Shown piece after piece: positions 12,735 to 24,082 of a stretch of DNA of 64,000 nt. The translations under genes and the position numbers were made by a program. The notes under the pieces are model-generated. The model worked only from the letters and a program-made list of their open reading frames with translations. It was not told where the DNA came from and made no database searches. Origin of the DNA: Sindora glabra. Taxonomy: Eukaryota; Streptophyta; Magnoliopsida; Fabales; Fabaceae. Position 1 is the first letter of the stretch. The number at the start of each line of letters is the position of its first letter. The stretch lies in NCBI GenBank assembly GCA_020226215.1, contig CM035233.1, forward strand, positions 8,122,001 through 8,186,000, given 5' to 3'.

Positions 12735-13470
12735 ATTGCATAAGGATGTTTATTTGAATTATGATAAAATCATAGACTTTAAGGCTCCATTTGTTTTTAT
12801 GGAAATATTTTCTGTAAAATATAGTTATAAGATACTATAAAAAGGAAAAGTATTTTATTTGCTTAATATTAAATACAAAGAGTTTGAGAAAAATAAATTT
12901 CTTTTTTCTAAAGAGAATTTTGCTTTCCTTAATTACTATGGCTCTATATATCATTTTTTTATTCACAAATATAAGTAATATATTATCTTTTCATTAATAT
13001 ATAAATGATATTTTCCTATAAAAAATACCTCATAACAAAATAAATAGATCTTAAGAGTCTTCATTATTTAATATTGAAATTCTTCTTTGATAAGACTAGT
13101 TTTTAAAATACAATGTATGTATGATGTATTCATTAAGAAAACTTTTACGAATTAAATCATAAATTCATAAAAATAATTATACTAAATGAAGATCTTAATT
13201 TTTAATTCATCAAAGAATTTACCTACTTCTTTCTACCATGGTGATTGGTGATTGCAAAAAATGCAGAAGCAAATCTACCCCCACTTTAAAAAGATCAAAT
13301 ACAAGCTTACTCTAAAAAAGAATCATCTCCAAGAACATTAGGTTTCAACCCTAATAGGTGCAACTTTAGTCTAATTTTGATTACTTGGCTAGACATCCAA
13401 CCTTTTTTTTATTAAAACAACAAAATTAATCAATTACAACCTAAAATAGAAATTAATTAAAAAATTCCAA
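12735..13470 (-). mobile_element. LINE fragment A (3' end), 5'-truncated
   Basis: Parts of this stretch match two other LINE copies in the window. The left part (aaggatgtttatt... to ...agactttaag) matches 48360-48400, and the right part (ttttaattcatcaaagaatt and 'ccatggtgatt' onward) matches 26810-27190. It therefore carries 3' non-coding LINE sequence and stops before the RNase H domain, as 5'-truncated LINE copies do. A small MITE interrupts it at 12784-13047. Confidence 0.6.
12784..13047. mobile_element. Small hAT-like MITE, 264 bp
   Basis: The left end is gctccatttgtttttatgg, and the reverse complement of the right end is ctatttattttgttatg, a loose terminal inverted repeat. The flanks are actttaag (12776-12783) and atcttaag (13048-13055). 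The empty site survives in the related LINE at 48390-48397 as a single actttaag. An 8-bp duplication points to the hAT superfamily. Confidence 0.6.
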
Positions 13471-14484
13471 TGTTCTCTTGCTTGGATAACTATTGATTGG
13501 GTTTTATAGGTTTTACAAATTCATTTTGAAAATAACTCTTGGATTAAATAAGCAACTAAAGTGGCTACTAAATCTAACATAACCAAATGAAGACCTTAGA
13601 AACATGATCCTTTGAATTAAAAAAAAATATCTTAAGACTATAAATGAGAAGTATGCTATTTAAAAATATATACTATCTATAATCACATAAGTTAATTACT
13701 TCATTGATATGATTACACAGATGTGATGATGTTGTTACATAAAAAGCAAAGACAAGTAATTTACCTATGCTTTTAGGTAAAGATTCATATTATGTTCTTT
13801 CTCATGAAAACCACTAAATCTTCCTAAGAAAATAAAAAAAATTTCTCATGAAATAATTAAGGTCTCAAATTAGATAATTATAGTTAATCATATAAGGAGA
13901 ACTGTGTCTCAATCAACACATCCCACAAGGAGATAACTATAGAAACTTTCTCATAAGTAATAATAATATATCTCTAAAGAGATATAAAAACCATGAAAAC
14001 AAAGACAATAACATTAATCTTGAGATTCAATTCAAGAATAAATTAATCAAGTTAAAATGATATAATTTCTTATTATGCGCACATAACAAAAAAAAGAAAC
14101 TTTAATGACTATATATAACTTCTCTTTCAAAAGATAATTGTTTTCCCAAAGAAACATTTATATCTTTAGATAATATATAAGAGCACTTACTTGAATCACT
14201 CTAAATTAACAACATTAATGTTTATCATGACACATAAATCATAATAATGCACATAAAATTATAGTTATTAGTCTATATTCATTGAGAATAAAATATACAA
14301 AAGCATAAATATAACTTTTTCCTACTTAACCTATCCCATCATAAGGATGTAACATATTATTTATGTAACTTATAATATCAAGTCTTGATAATTTTTCTAT
14401 TGATAAAATAAAGTTATCAAACTTTCTTGTAACAACTCTAGCAACTAAAAAATCTAACCAACATGTTGTAGCTCATGAATATAA
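13471..14484. other. AT-rich repeat-like DNA, no gene seen
   Basis: No coding domain was recognised. This is the left flank of the CACTA-like element; the right flank resumes at about 22971. Confidence 0.5.
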
Positions 14485-14506
14485 AACTACTACAAAAAGG
14501 CTATTT

Positions 14507-14985
14507 GACGTCATTTATTTAATGGATTCAATATCAATTTTGAATCACTATTTTATTAAGTGTTATTATAAATATTATATGATATTAGTTGCATAACTAT
14601 TATGGAAAATAAATGTTATGTTGGTTTCCATAACAAATATATTGTCATCATTTCTTATGTTATGTTATATGAGGTCGTTTGTTTAATGGATTCAATGTTA
14701 GCTTCAAATCACTATTTTATTGAGTGTTATTATAAATATTATATGATATTGGTTGATAACTGTTATGGAAAACAAATGTTATATTAGTTTCCAGAACAAA
14801 TGAATTGTCATTGTTTCTTATGTTATGTTATATAATGTCATTTGTTTAATGGATTTAATATTAATTTTGAATCATTATTTTATTAAGTATTATTGTAAAT
14901 ATTATATCATATTGGTTACATGACTGTTATGGAAAACAAATGTTACTTTAATTTCCATAACAAACAAATTGTTATCATTTCTTAT
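14507..14985 (+). repeat. Three tandem units of about 163 bp
   Basis: 'aatggattcaat' (third copy aatggatttaat) starts at 14521, 14685 and 14848, giving periods of 164 and 163. Each unit continues through 'tattataaatattatat', 'ctgttatggaaaa' and 'ttccataacaaa'. The array starts about 20 bp inside the CACTA-like left terminus. The open frame at 14602-14787 crosses the units and is not a gene. Confidence 0.85.
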
Positions 14986-15377
14986 AGGGCTCGATAACTA
15001 GTCATATTTACATATGTTAATTTTTATTTAGTAACTATCATTGAAAATTAAAATATAATGTTGGTTTATTTTAATAATTAATAAGGAATGTGTTATAATA
15101 TACCATGTCAGTGATTTATATAATCGATGTTGTGTTACTTTCCCCTATTAAAAAAATTTCCTTGCACTTTCTCTATTTTGTACCACATTTCAAATTACTT
15201 TCTACTATGCCACTTCCCACCTAAAAGACATTTAAAACTACCAAAAATATGATATTCTAACATTATAATACAATTTTTATATAAAGGGTTAGAAAATATG
15301 CAACGATTTTTGAATGAGATAAGTTTAAAGCATTTTCAAACTGTAAGGAAGTAAAGCAAGCACAAAAAAATTTGAGT
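14986..15377. other. AT-rich CACTA interior, no gene seen
   Basis: It contains 'tggtttattttaataatt' and 'tcgatgttgtgtta', words resembling the subterminal motifs near the right end of the element. Confidence 0.4.
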
Positions 15378-16293
15378 ATTGCAACCATTATTTTGAAATC
15401 CAAATCAACTAGACTAGTTCAATCAGTTGGATCAGCACTTGGGCTAAAAAACAAGTTGATTTAACCTTCAAACTCAGTTTAGTTAAAAACCTAAGTTAGC
15501 TTAGTCTAACATGGTAAAATTTGGGGTTGAACTTGTGACTTGATCAACTTACCCACTTAATTTTTTTTTTTACAAAATGATAGAATTCAACTCCAATCCA
15601 ATTGAAAAACCCAATGCAAAAAAAAAATAATAATAATAAGGAAGCTTTAACTTAAAAAATATAATGCAAATGGAAAAAAACTATTGAAAACTAGTTTATT
15701 CTATACGTGTAGCAAGATAAATAAAATACATACTTTAAAATATTGAATTTAAAAGGTTAACAATTAGAGTTTTTCTTTTTGAAAATTTTTAAATTTTTTA
15801 ATTTGTTGAAACTAAAAAATATCAAGATTTTCTTGTAAAAATGGATTAATAAAATTTTTAAATTTTTAAATTTATCCAAGAATTTGAAAAGGAAAAAAAT
15901 CTTTCTTGATTCTTGGTAAATTATAAAGACTAGGATGAATAGTTTTTTTATAAATTAATAATTTTATCATTTGTAATGACTACTAAATGAAAAGAATTAA
16001 AACTTATGTGAAAGTAATTTGAACTAGAGAAAAAATTTTGTCATTTACTTTTTATTAGAACTAAAATTGTGTTAAATGATTATTATAATGGCAATAACAT
16101 TAATATTTATTTATTGTTTTAGAAATATAATAATAAAGTATATGCATATATGTAATATCTAATTTATTATATAGAAAAATATGACAATTAATTTAACTAT
16201 TTGATTTGATCAATTGAATTGGTTTAATTCTGACTTACTCATCTTGCTGGGTCGATGACTAAACCAAGTTTTAAAATATTGATTACAATAATT
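15378..16293. mobile_element. Candidate MITE, about 0.9 kb
   Basis: The left end, ttgcaaccattattttgaaa, and the reverse complement of the right end, ttgtaatcaatattttaaaa, form an imperfect terminal inverted repeat. The region just inside is richer in G and C than its surroundings on both sides. No target duplication is certain and no protein is encoded. Confidence 0.4.
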
Positions 16294-17025
16294 ACAAACA
16301 AAAAGTTTATTATGATAAAAGAAAATTTATCTCATATTTTGTCATGGATATCCTTATTCTTTACATTTTCTATACCTTAACTAAACTAACATCTTTATTG
16401 CAATTTTAATGTATTTAAAGTAAAGAAAGTCTAAAAATGGTGAAAGTCTTCTCAGTTATAGATGAGTGTTTTGCTGTGGGTATCCATTACTCAATGTATG
16501 ATATTAACACTTACTAAAAAAGTACTGTTGAGTCCAATACTTACCAATGTGTGCAATATTTACTAAAATTTTATGTATGTAATCAAGTTTCTCAATTGTA
16601 AAAATCTATAAAAGTTGCACTAAAGTGTTAGAAAATAAAATATGATTGATGATAAAATTAGAAACTAAATTGCAAGAATAAATATAAAATGTAAAATAAA
16701 TTCTTATATTTATATTCTATATTTTTCTAGTGAATGCTTAACTTCACATATTTAGTTATAGGCTAACAAACTTTAGTTTTGGAAAATTTTTAATGAGTAC
16801 AAATATAAAATTGAAGAGAGAAAACTACTTTTGACTTTACGATGAAATTTATAAATGATGCCATAATTTTATTCTTTTTATTTTCCTTTTACACTCTCTT
16901 TTTTGCATTATTTGATGTTTAGACATCATTTATTAATAAAAAAAAATTGATATGTATAGTTAAATAGTGTTATTCAAATGTAGAATTTTAAAATTTAATT
17001 ATTAAATAAAAATTAACATTATAAG

Positions 17026-17528
17026 TAGGGTGCTTAATGGATAGATCAAATCAAACGGGGTTGAAATTCGTTTAGACTCATTTTTAAATAAACCTAAATT
17101 GGTTAGCCCAGTTTGGTTTGTAGGGCTAGCCTATTTTTTTATATTTTAACTTATATTTTATATTTTATTATTTATTATTTTATTTTTATTTTTATAAATT
17201 ATGATTTTTATTTATTTTTAATATTTATTAATTTTATTATTTATTTTTATTTTTATTATATTTAATTATTTTAAGTGCTTATGTTTAATTTTTTAATAAT
17301 TGAATTTTATTTTATAATAAATTATAATATAAAAATAATTAATAAATTATTTTTTAAATATAAATATTATTTAAATTATCAAATATATTTTTTTTAAAAA
17401 AATTAGCCTATTTAAGCCTATGGGCTAACCTGTATAGGCTTTTTTTTTATGACCTTAAATTTTAAGGTCCAATCTACAAAAAGTTTGCAACTCAACCTAT
17501 TTGGCTTCCAACCTATTACAATCCTTTA
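17026..17528. mobile_element. hAT-like MITE, 503 bp, with 8-bp target duplication
   Basis: It is flanked by attataag on both sides (17018-17025 and 17529-17536), a perfect 8-bp duplication typical of hAT elements. The termini are tagggtgcttaatgg and, reverse-complemented, taaaggattgtaatagg. Inner blocks also mirror each other (ggttagccca and gctagcctattt against aggctaattttt and ggttagccca). The core at 17140-17400 is almost pure AT. Confidence 0.7.
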
Positions 17529-17899
17529 ATTATAAGCCAAAATCTTCTCTCTCTTTTTTTCATTATTTTTCAAGTAAAAATTTTATAATTTTAAAAGTTG
17601 GAAACATTAATTTTTTTTGCATGATGACAATTTTCTCATGTAATTAAATAGATATAAACATGTCACGACTTGTCTAATTGTGACCAACATAGATCTCATT
17701 ATTAGTATCATCACATAATTATTGGTAAAATGATCTAGTTTAAGTACTTTAATTTATTATGAAAAAGAATATTTGCACAAAAGTTGTGTTATCAAGTACT
17801 TAAAATGTTTATAAATAACTAGAAAATCATTATTAGTGCCTTCTAAGTGAACTTTTTCTCAAAAGATTATAACTGATCAACACATTTAGCAGATCAACT

Positions 17900-19570
17900 T
17901 CATTCTTGAATAGATATGGAGCTTTCTATAGAACAATTTTAAAGAAAATAGTGACACTTATGTCTTATTAAGTAAATAGTTTACTTAAATACCTCATTTT
18001 ATAATCAATATTTGAAATATTGACTTCTCATTACATTTCAATCATGAAAATGTTCATACTATCAAATAAAAATAGCATAAGTGTTGAAATTATGAAGCAC
18101 ACATATTAAATTCTATAAGTAACCCACTTTGTGCCTTCTGGTCACCTTTACTTGTTCACTAACTTAACCTTGCCTCTCTAGATATTTTATCTGTTCATAA
18201 ATGATTAACTCAAACTCGGTGTATATATTTCAATTTCAAGGTCTCATCATCATATTTTCTACTTTCTCAACTCATTATTTCATTATCATATTTCCACACT
18301 TTTGTAATTTTGTTATTTCATCAACATATTTCACACTTTCATAACTTCATGATTTCATCATCATATTTCACACTTTCACACTTTCATCATTTCATACAAG
18401 GCTAGAATTACAATATGTACCTTCACTCATTCATTTAACCATACAAAGAAACAAATCACAATCTATTACATTTACATTACTATAGCTTTTAATTTCACAT
18501 TTCATTTTATTATAAAACTTTGTGGTATTTGAGCATGTGAGTTAAGTATGGTTTCTTTAAAATAGGACTATACTTAAATTTCATACTTGAATATTGGAAG
18601 GTAAAGATGTAAAGCATTGTTGGTACTCAAGTATGGTACTTGAATAAAAGGCTTTAACATAGCAAGGCTAGTATTTGAGTATTATACTCAAATATTTGAA
18701 GGTAGTAAGTTTGGTCCCTTTTATACCTGAGTGTGGTATTTGAGTCTTAGTTCTCTAGTTTTTACTTTAGGTAATACTTGAATACCATATTCGAGTATTG
18801 TTTCTAAAAATTCCAAAAAACCTATATAAAGGTATAGAAATCCACTCCTAACCATATCATATCTTGACATGTAGCAACATATAACCATAACATGCATCAA
18901 TATTCTCAGCTTTGAACAACTTATTCTTAGCTTAAACATCAACTAGCTCTAATTCATTAAATTCCATAAAAACTAATTCATAAACTAATCAAATCAACAA
19001 TTTATTCATTTAATCAGTACGTAGATTATCTACTTACCTCCTACTATGTTGAAAGGAATGAAAGATTGAGTAATTGAAGGAAAATCCAACCTTATTGTGT
19101 ACAAGCATTTATTGAATCCCTAATTTTATTCCTATAATAAAGCTCTAACAAATTTCCTATTAATTTTCAACTTAGAAAAGATGTGTCTTACTAAAATGAG
19201 AAACAAATGATGAATCCTTAGCTTCTCACAACTTGATTTTGCAAGAGATTAATGAATGTAAGGCTAAGGAGGTGATATAAGTTAGTGGAAGAAGAAAATG
19301 CCTGCTAAAGTTTGGAGAAAAATGAAGAAAATACAAGAAAAATGACTTTTTTAAGTTACTAATGGCACAATTGGTAATTATAAGCTATTCTAAGGGCAAA
19401 TTGAGAAAGACACTCCATAAATTTTCTTTGCACATTTTATTTCAATTCTAATTTCACATTAACTCATAGTTAATCAAATCATACTTATTTTCATATTAAA
19501 ATTCTATTTTGTAATCATAAATACCTTTCCTAAACCTATTCATAACATTTTCCTAATAACTAACACCTGT
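17900..19570 (-). mobile_element. LTR-like repeat S2 (inverted relative of S1)
   Basis: The reverse complement follows S1 in order: a 'ggtatttatgattacaaaa' block, 'tgtgaaattagaattgaaa', 'gaggtaagtagataatct', a zone of 'tacttgagtatt' motifs (18545-18800), then 'cactattttctttaaa'. The two copies are clearly diverged. No internal retrotransposon coding sequence joins them, so they are more likely two independent solo LTRs than ends of one element. S2 lies inside the CACTA-like element. Confidence 0.5.
18246..18393. repeat. Minisatellite, four units of 36-38 bp
   Basis: Four consecutive units start with atcatcatat, attatcatat, atcaacatat and atcatcatat, and each ends near 'atttc'. The middle of the later units reads 'ttcacactttca'. 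It lies within S2. Confidence 0.75.
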
Positions 19571-19602
19571 TTGAATTTATTGAAATGATAATTAAAATAA
19601 GA

Positions 19603-20081
19603 TTAAATTAATCTATTGATCCTTATAGTTTCGCTCAGTTCCTAAATGAACTTTTATTAGTTTAAAAGTTTTGAATTGAATCCTTATTTAATTTCTAATT
19701 AGATACTTACTATTATTTTTTTGTTAGATTTTATTAGTAATCAACATATATGGATAAAGCTTTTTTGATACAGTTTAATGATGGTTGATATTAGGTTTCA
19801 AATACCATTTTTATTTGCATTTAAATGACAAATAACTTACAAAAAATTTGAACATATTATGAAATATTTTTGTTTATAGAGAGAGATGATAAGTCATTTG
19901 TCTTTCACTCTATTAACCACTGATCAATTGTTGTCTAGGTAGATGAATTATAAAATGGTGGTAAATATCTGACTATCAATGAAATAAACGTATAAGGATC
20001 TAATTCAAAACTTTTAAACTACATGAATCTAATTAAAAATTTAGTGAAATTATAAAAAGTAGTAGATTTGTATAACCTTAA
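19603..20081. mobile_element. Non-coding TIR element, 479 bp
   Basis: The left 90 bp and the reverse complement of the right 90 bp match well; 'gtttaaaagttttgaatt' followed by 'gatcctta/gaatcctta' is shared at the inner ends. The outer edges are ttaaattaatctattg and ttaaggttatacaaatc. No clean target duplication was found, so the superfamily is open; the long arms fit a Mutator-like origin. Confidence 0.5.
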
Positions 20082-22960
20082 AGTAAAATTCTAAAACATT
20101 CAAAGTGTAACAAAATACCAATAGATTGAACAATTTAACAAATAAGAAATTATAATTTACAATAAACAATGAGTTTTAGTTAAAGTTAATGAGAAATTAA
20201 CAAGTAAATAATCTAACAAATGAAAAACTATAAACTATAGATTTTTACTTAAAATATTAGTATATAAAAAAGTGTAAAGTTATAGTAAAACTTTTTATTG
20301 TTGTATAAAAAGGCATAATGAGATATCTCTTCTCATAATTCCTATATATTGCTTAAGGGTTTTTGAATTAGAAGATGTAGATGATTATAAACTAATGATA
20401 AATTATAGCTAGAAAAAGCAGTATCACTAATCATACATTGAACTTAAGCCTACCAATACAAAATAGAAATATTGGTTCTTCTCATAATAATTTGTCATTG
20501 CTTTGCAACCAATCTCTGCATTTTCTCCTTAATTGTGCTTCTTGAGATGGAACACATATAGACAATAAAATCTAGCTATGGAGGGTATGATCATTACAAA
20601 CTAATGATAAACTATATTGAGAAGAAGTGGTGCATCCACTCTTGTAATAAATTCAAGGTTAAGCCTTCCAATGCAATAATAGGCATGGTATTCCTCATAT
20701 AATTTCTCATCAGTCTACACACCATTAATAAGATATCACCTAAATGTTTCAAATAAAGAGTGAGGATGAAATTTATAGGCATTATTGTACAGATTTAGAT
20801 TTCAATCATTAACTAAAATAGACATATCATATATGTTCAACATCCTAGAACTTTAACATTACTATATCTTGAAACATCATAATTTTTTATGCTTTCTTGA
20901 TACACATTACTTCATAAAGCTTAATATTTATGATCTATATTTTCATATCTTATTATAACGCATCTTGTAAATGTCATCATTGGTGTACTAGTAAACATTG
21001 ATTACATGTTAACTAGTTGTTAGGTTAGATTTATGTTGGGTATGATAAAAAATTACTGTGGTATTTGAATCTAATTTTTACAAACAACATCAATTTTAAT
21101 AAATAGCAATGTTATTTAGATTTTTTTTACAATTTATTCATCCTCGCATTTTTTCTAATAACAACTTTAAAGAAAAGTGATGACTGAGTAGGTTTTATTC
21201 ATTAATAGATCAAGTTATAGCACTATAAAATCTAGACATGAATACTATCTAAATCATTTTACAACATTAGTTTCCTATTCTTGCTATAATACCTACTACA
21301 ATTACATTGGCAAAGTGATAATGATTGTTTTCATAGTATCTTTGAAGCAATTCTTGATATCTATGGTAACTATCTTATAGTCATTATTAGTAAACTATCT
21401 TGGAAATAAATAAAAGAAATAAGGTCGTCATTATCTATTTATGGTTGAGAAAGGATGATAGCATAAGAGTAGTGACTTCTCAGTATAAATAAATGGAGTG
21501 AAAACATAAATTAAATTTAGAGTGAAAGAAAAACTAAATAAATAATAAAATGAAAGAGAAACTTTGTTGGCAGAGAAGTTGGATAACAAATGGAGTGAAA
21601 GTGAAAATTTATAGGCAAAAGAACAACAATAGACATTAGTTTTTTAATAATAACTAATGAACAAACTTGTAATATCTTAGATCAAAATGATTCAAATACC
21701 TTTTGGACGATGATTGTATGACACTAATGTAATAAGTTACTTATATTTACAACAATGCCAACATACTAACTTATAATGTTAGTTATTTGTAGAAAGTTGA
21801 TGTTCTTTTTCCTATATATTTTCAATGTAATTTGAATACGTCATTGAATTTTACAACATTACTTTGGCTATTGAAAAACAAATAGACCATTTTATGAAGG
21901 AAAAACTTGAAAGTTGCATAAACTGGATGAAAGATTAATTTTGTTATAAAAAACATTAATTTTTATAAGTTAAAAAAATTTATTTTCAAAATTAATAAAG
22001 AATACTTCTTTAATTTTATTAAATGTAATAAATTCATGATTTTATATATTTTTCTTACAATGAAAAATATCAACATATTGAATATGAATATACAAAAATA
22101 TGAGAAAGTAAAAATAGATATAAAAATTTATTTTGTAATTTTATTTATTTTATATATCATTATATCAGTAAATATAAATTTATAATAATATTACATAAAA
22201 AAAAGAAAATACTTTGGTCTTTCACTCTTATTGCCAAATTCTATGCCAATTTTCATAACCATCACCCTAAAATCACTTGTGAATTCTATTAAATTTTAAT
22301 ATTAGTAAATTTTGGATCTAGGCAATATATTTATCTCCTCGACTAATGCCAACTTGTGTTTGAAGAAGAGGAAAGTAACTCCCCTTCAATCTCATTTAAT
22401 ACATTTAGAGATGACATGGATGAAATAGCAATAATTAGATTCTATAATGTCTTTAAAGATGTTAGATGAGATAAAAGGGGGTTATTTTTCTCTTTCTAAA
22501 ACACATGTTAGAGTTTAATAGTAGAGACTAAGGCATCACTAAAATATTTTCAAATAGAAAGTGGGCATGAAATACATATTTAATAAACTAAATTATATAC
22601 ATCAGTTATTAACTTAAAATTCACGTGTTAGGCTTGTTCCATTATCAATAAGTGATGGTTGTATTGCCTATGAGACTTTTTAGATGCCTTTATATATTAG
22701 TTAATAATAAAACCAATATGTAAATAATTTCTTCTTCTCACGTGACTTTTTAAATTCTTTTTGAACAATGATTTCCTAAGCTAACCATTGTATTAAATTT
22801 TTATTTAAATTTTAAAAATTCCATTGCATAATTACAGACATTGGTTTATTTTACAACCATAGTTTTATTTATCCTAACAATTTCAAAAGTATCACCATGT
22901 TTATATAGATGTTAGTTTAACTTATAATCAATTTCTATTAACTGACATAAAATTGCAATT
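20082..22960. other. AT-rich right half of the CACTA-like element, no gene seen
   Basis: No transposase domain was recognised on either strand. Two diverged copies of a block of about 125 bp lie at 20374-20498 and 20581-20713. From 21600 onward, words such as 'gacattagttttttaat', 'aatgttagttattt' and 'acatcagttattaac' accumulate. Confidence 0.4.
20374..20713. repeat. Two diverged direct copies of a 125-bp block
   Basis: The copies share 'aactaatgataaa', 'aagcctaccaat/aagccttccaat' and 'ctcataataattt/ctcatataattt' in the same order, offset by about 207 bp. The 80 bp between the copies is not repeated. Confidence 0.55.
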
Positions 22961-23784
22961 TTGCATAGTGAAATTAAACTTCCATATTATTTAAGAAAAC
23001 AATGCTACAAGTTATTATCAAGCATAAAGATATAATAAATAATAAACAATTCAATTAACACTATAATAAAGGTAAATATGATTAATAATGCATCATGTAT
23101 TCTAATTTGATCCATCTATATCAAAATAACTTAGAAGTCAATTTAGGTGTATAATTAAAACAAAAATAAATGTCAAGGTTCATATTAATAATATTAAAGT
23201 ACCAAGCTACTAGCTTATTTAATAGTAAACCATACGCTTCCAATTTGCACAAGCCTTTAACATACCACTTTATAACATTTTAGGTATAATTTTCAAGAAA
23301 ACCTTTATATGCAAAGCACATTTTCAAGCCCCTAAATGAACAATATGATATATCAATATCATAATATATTAAATGAGGCTTAATCCAAAATTAATTTGGC
23401 AAATTCAAAAGAAAAAAAATACAAGTCATGCTCCCATGATTCTTTAGAATCATGTAATAATATATGAAATATATTTATAATATGACAATAATCCTTAATA
23501 GGAAATATAAAAGATACCAAGCCATTAAATAATATTTTATAATATCTTGTGCAACATATTTTAGAAAATAGTTTAAAATTCTTGTTATAATTTTATCACA
23601 AAATTATTCAAGAAATTTATACTTACACATCATGCATATTATCATAACCCCCCAATGCAATTGTTGTGCACATACACCACATTACATAGGGATTACTAAA
23701 TGATAAATAAGTAATGATATAAAATTTCAAACATATCACATTATAACTCCATAGTTAGGACTAGCAAAGATAAATAGATAAAAG

Positions 23785-23870
23785 TATCTCTTACTAGACC
23801 ATAAGTTATTACTAATCTAAATAAAATTATCTTTCACTAGACCATAGGTTATCACCAATCTAAATAAAAG
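23785..23870. repeat. 43-bp tandem duplication
   Basis: Two adjacent copies begin tatctcttactagaccata and tatctttcactagaccata and end 'aatctaaataaaa'. They differ at only a few positions. Confidence 0.85.
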
Positions 23871-24017
23871 AGCATATATTATGACCATGAAGGTTATATT
23901 AAAAAGTGCAATTTTGAAATTCATATTAGAACCTAAAAAGAACATTAATTCAAACTCCATGCTTTTCCAAAAAGACACACTAAGAAGAAAATAATCTTTG
24001 ATAAATACTTCAAAAAT

Positions 24018-24020
<3 letters not shown>

Positions 24021-24080
<60 letters not shown>
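24021..24080. repeat. (AT)30 microsatellite
   Basis: Sixty uninterrupted bases of alternating a and t. The minus-strand open frame that spans it encodes a run of Tyr-Ile and is a by-product. Confidence 0.98.

Positions 24081-24082
<2 letters not shown>

Larger units (their letters stand above)
14486..22970. mobile_element. Probable CACTA-like DNA transposon, about 8.5 kb, non-autonomous
   Basis: The left end reads actactacaaaaaggc followed by tatttgacgtc. The reverse complement of the right end reads cactatgcaaaattgc followed by aattttatgtc. Both fit the CACTA terminal form (cacta, A-run, then a 'gtc' motif), with the first C apparently lost at the left. The flanks are aaa on both sides, compatible with a 3-bp duplication but weak in AT-rich DNA. 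Motifs of the type 'gatgttagttt', 'acatcagttattaac' and 'ttggtttatttt' recur near both ends, as subterminal repeats do. No TNP2-type transposase was recognised. S2 and several MITEs are inserted inside. Confidence 0.45.

Noticed and set aside
18246..18393. CRISPR-like array
   Set aside because: Units are contiguous imperfect tandem copies without unique spacers, and the DNA is from a plant nucleus.
18721..18942. 73-codon minus-strand frame
   Set aside because: It lies within the motif array of LTR-like repeat S2 and has no domain.
10688..19570. S1 and S2 as the two LTRs of one retrotransposon
   Set aside because: They are in opposite orientation, well diverged, and no retrotransposon coding sequence lies between; one is also inside the CACTA-like element and the other outside.
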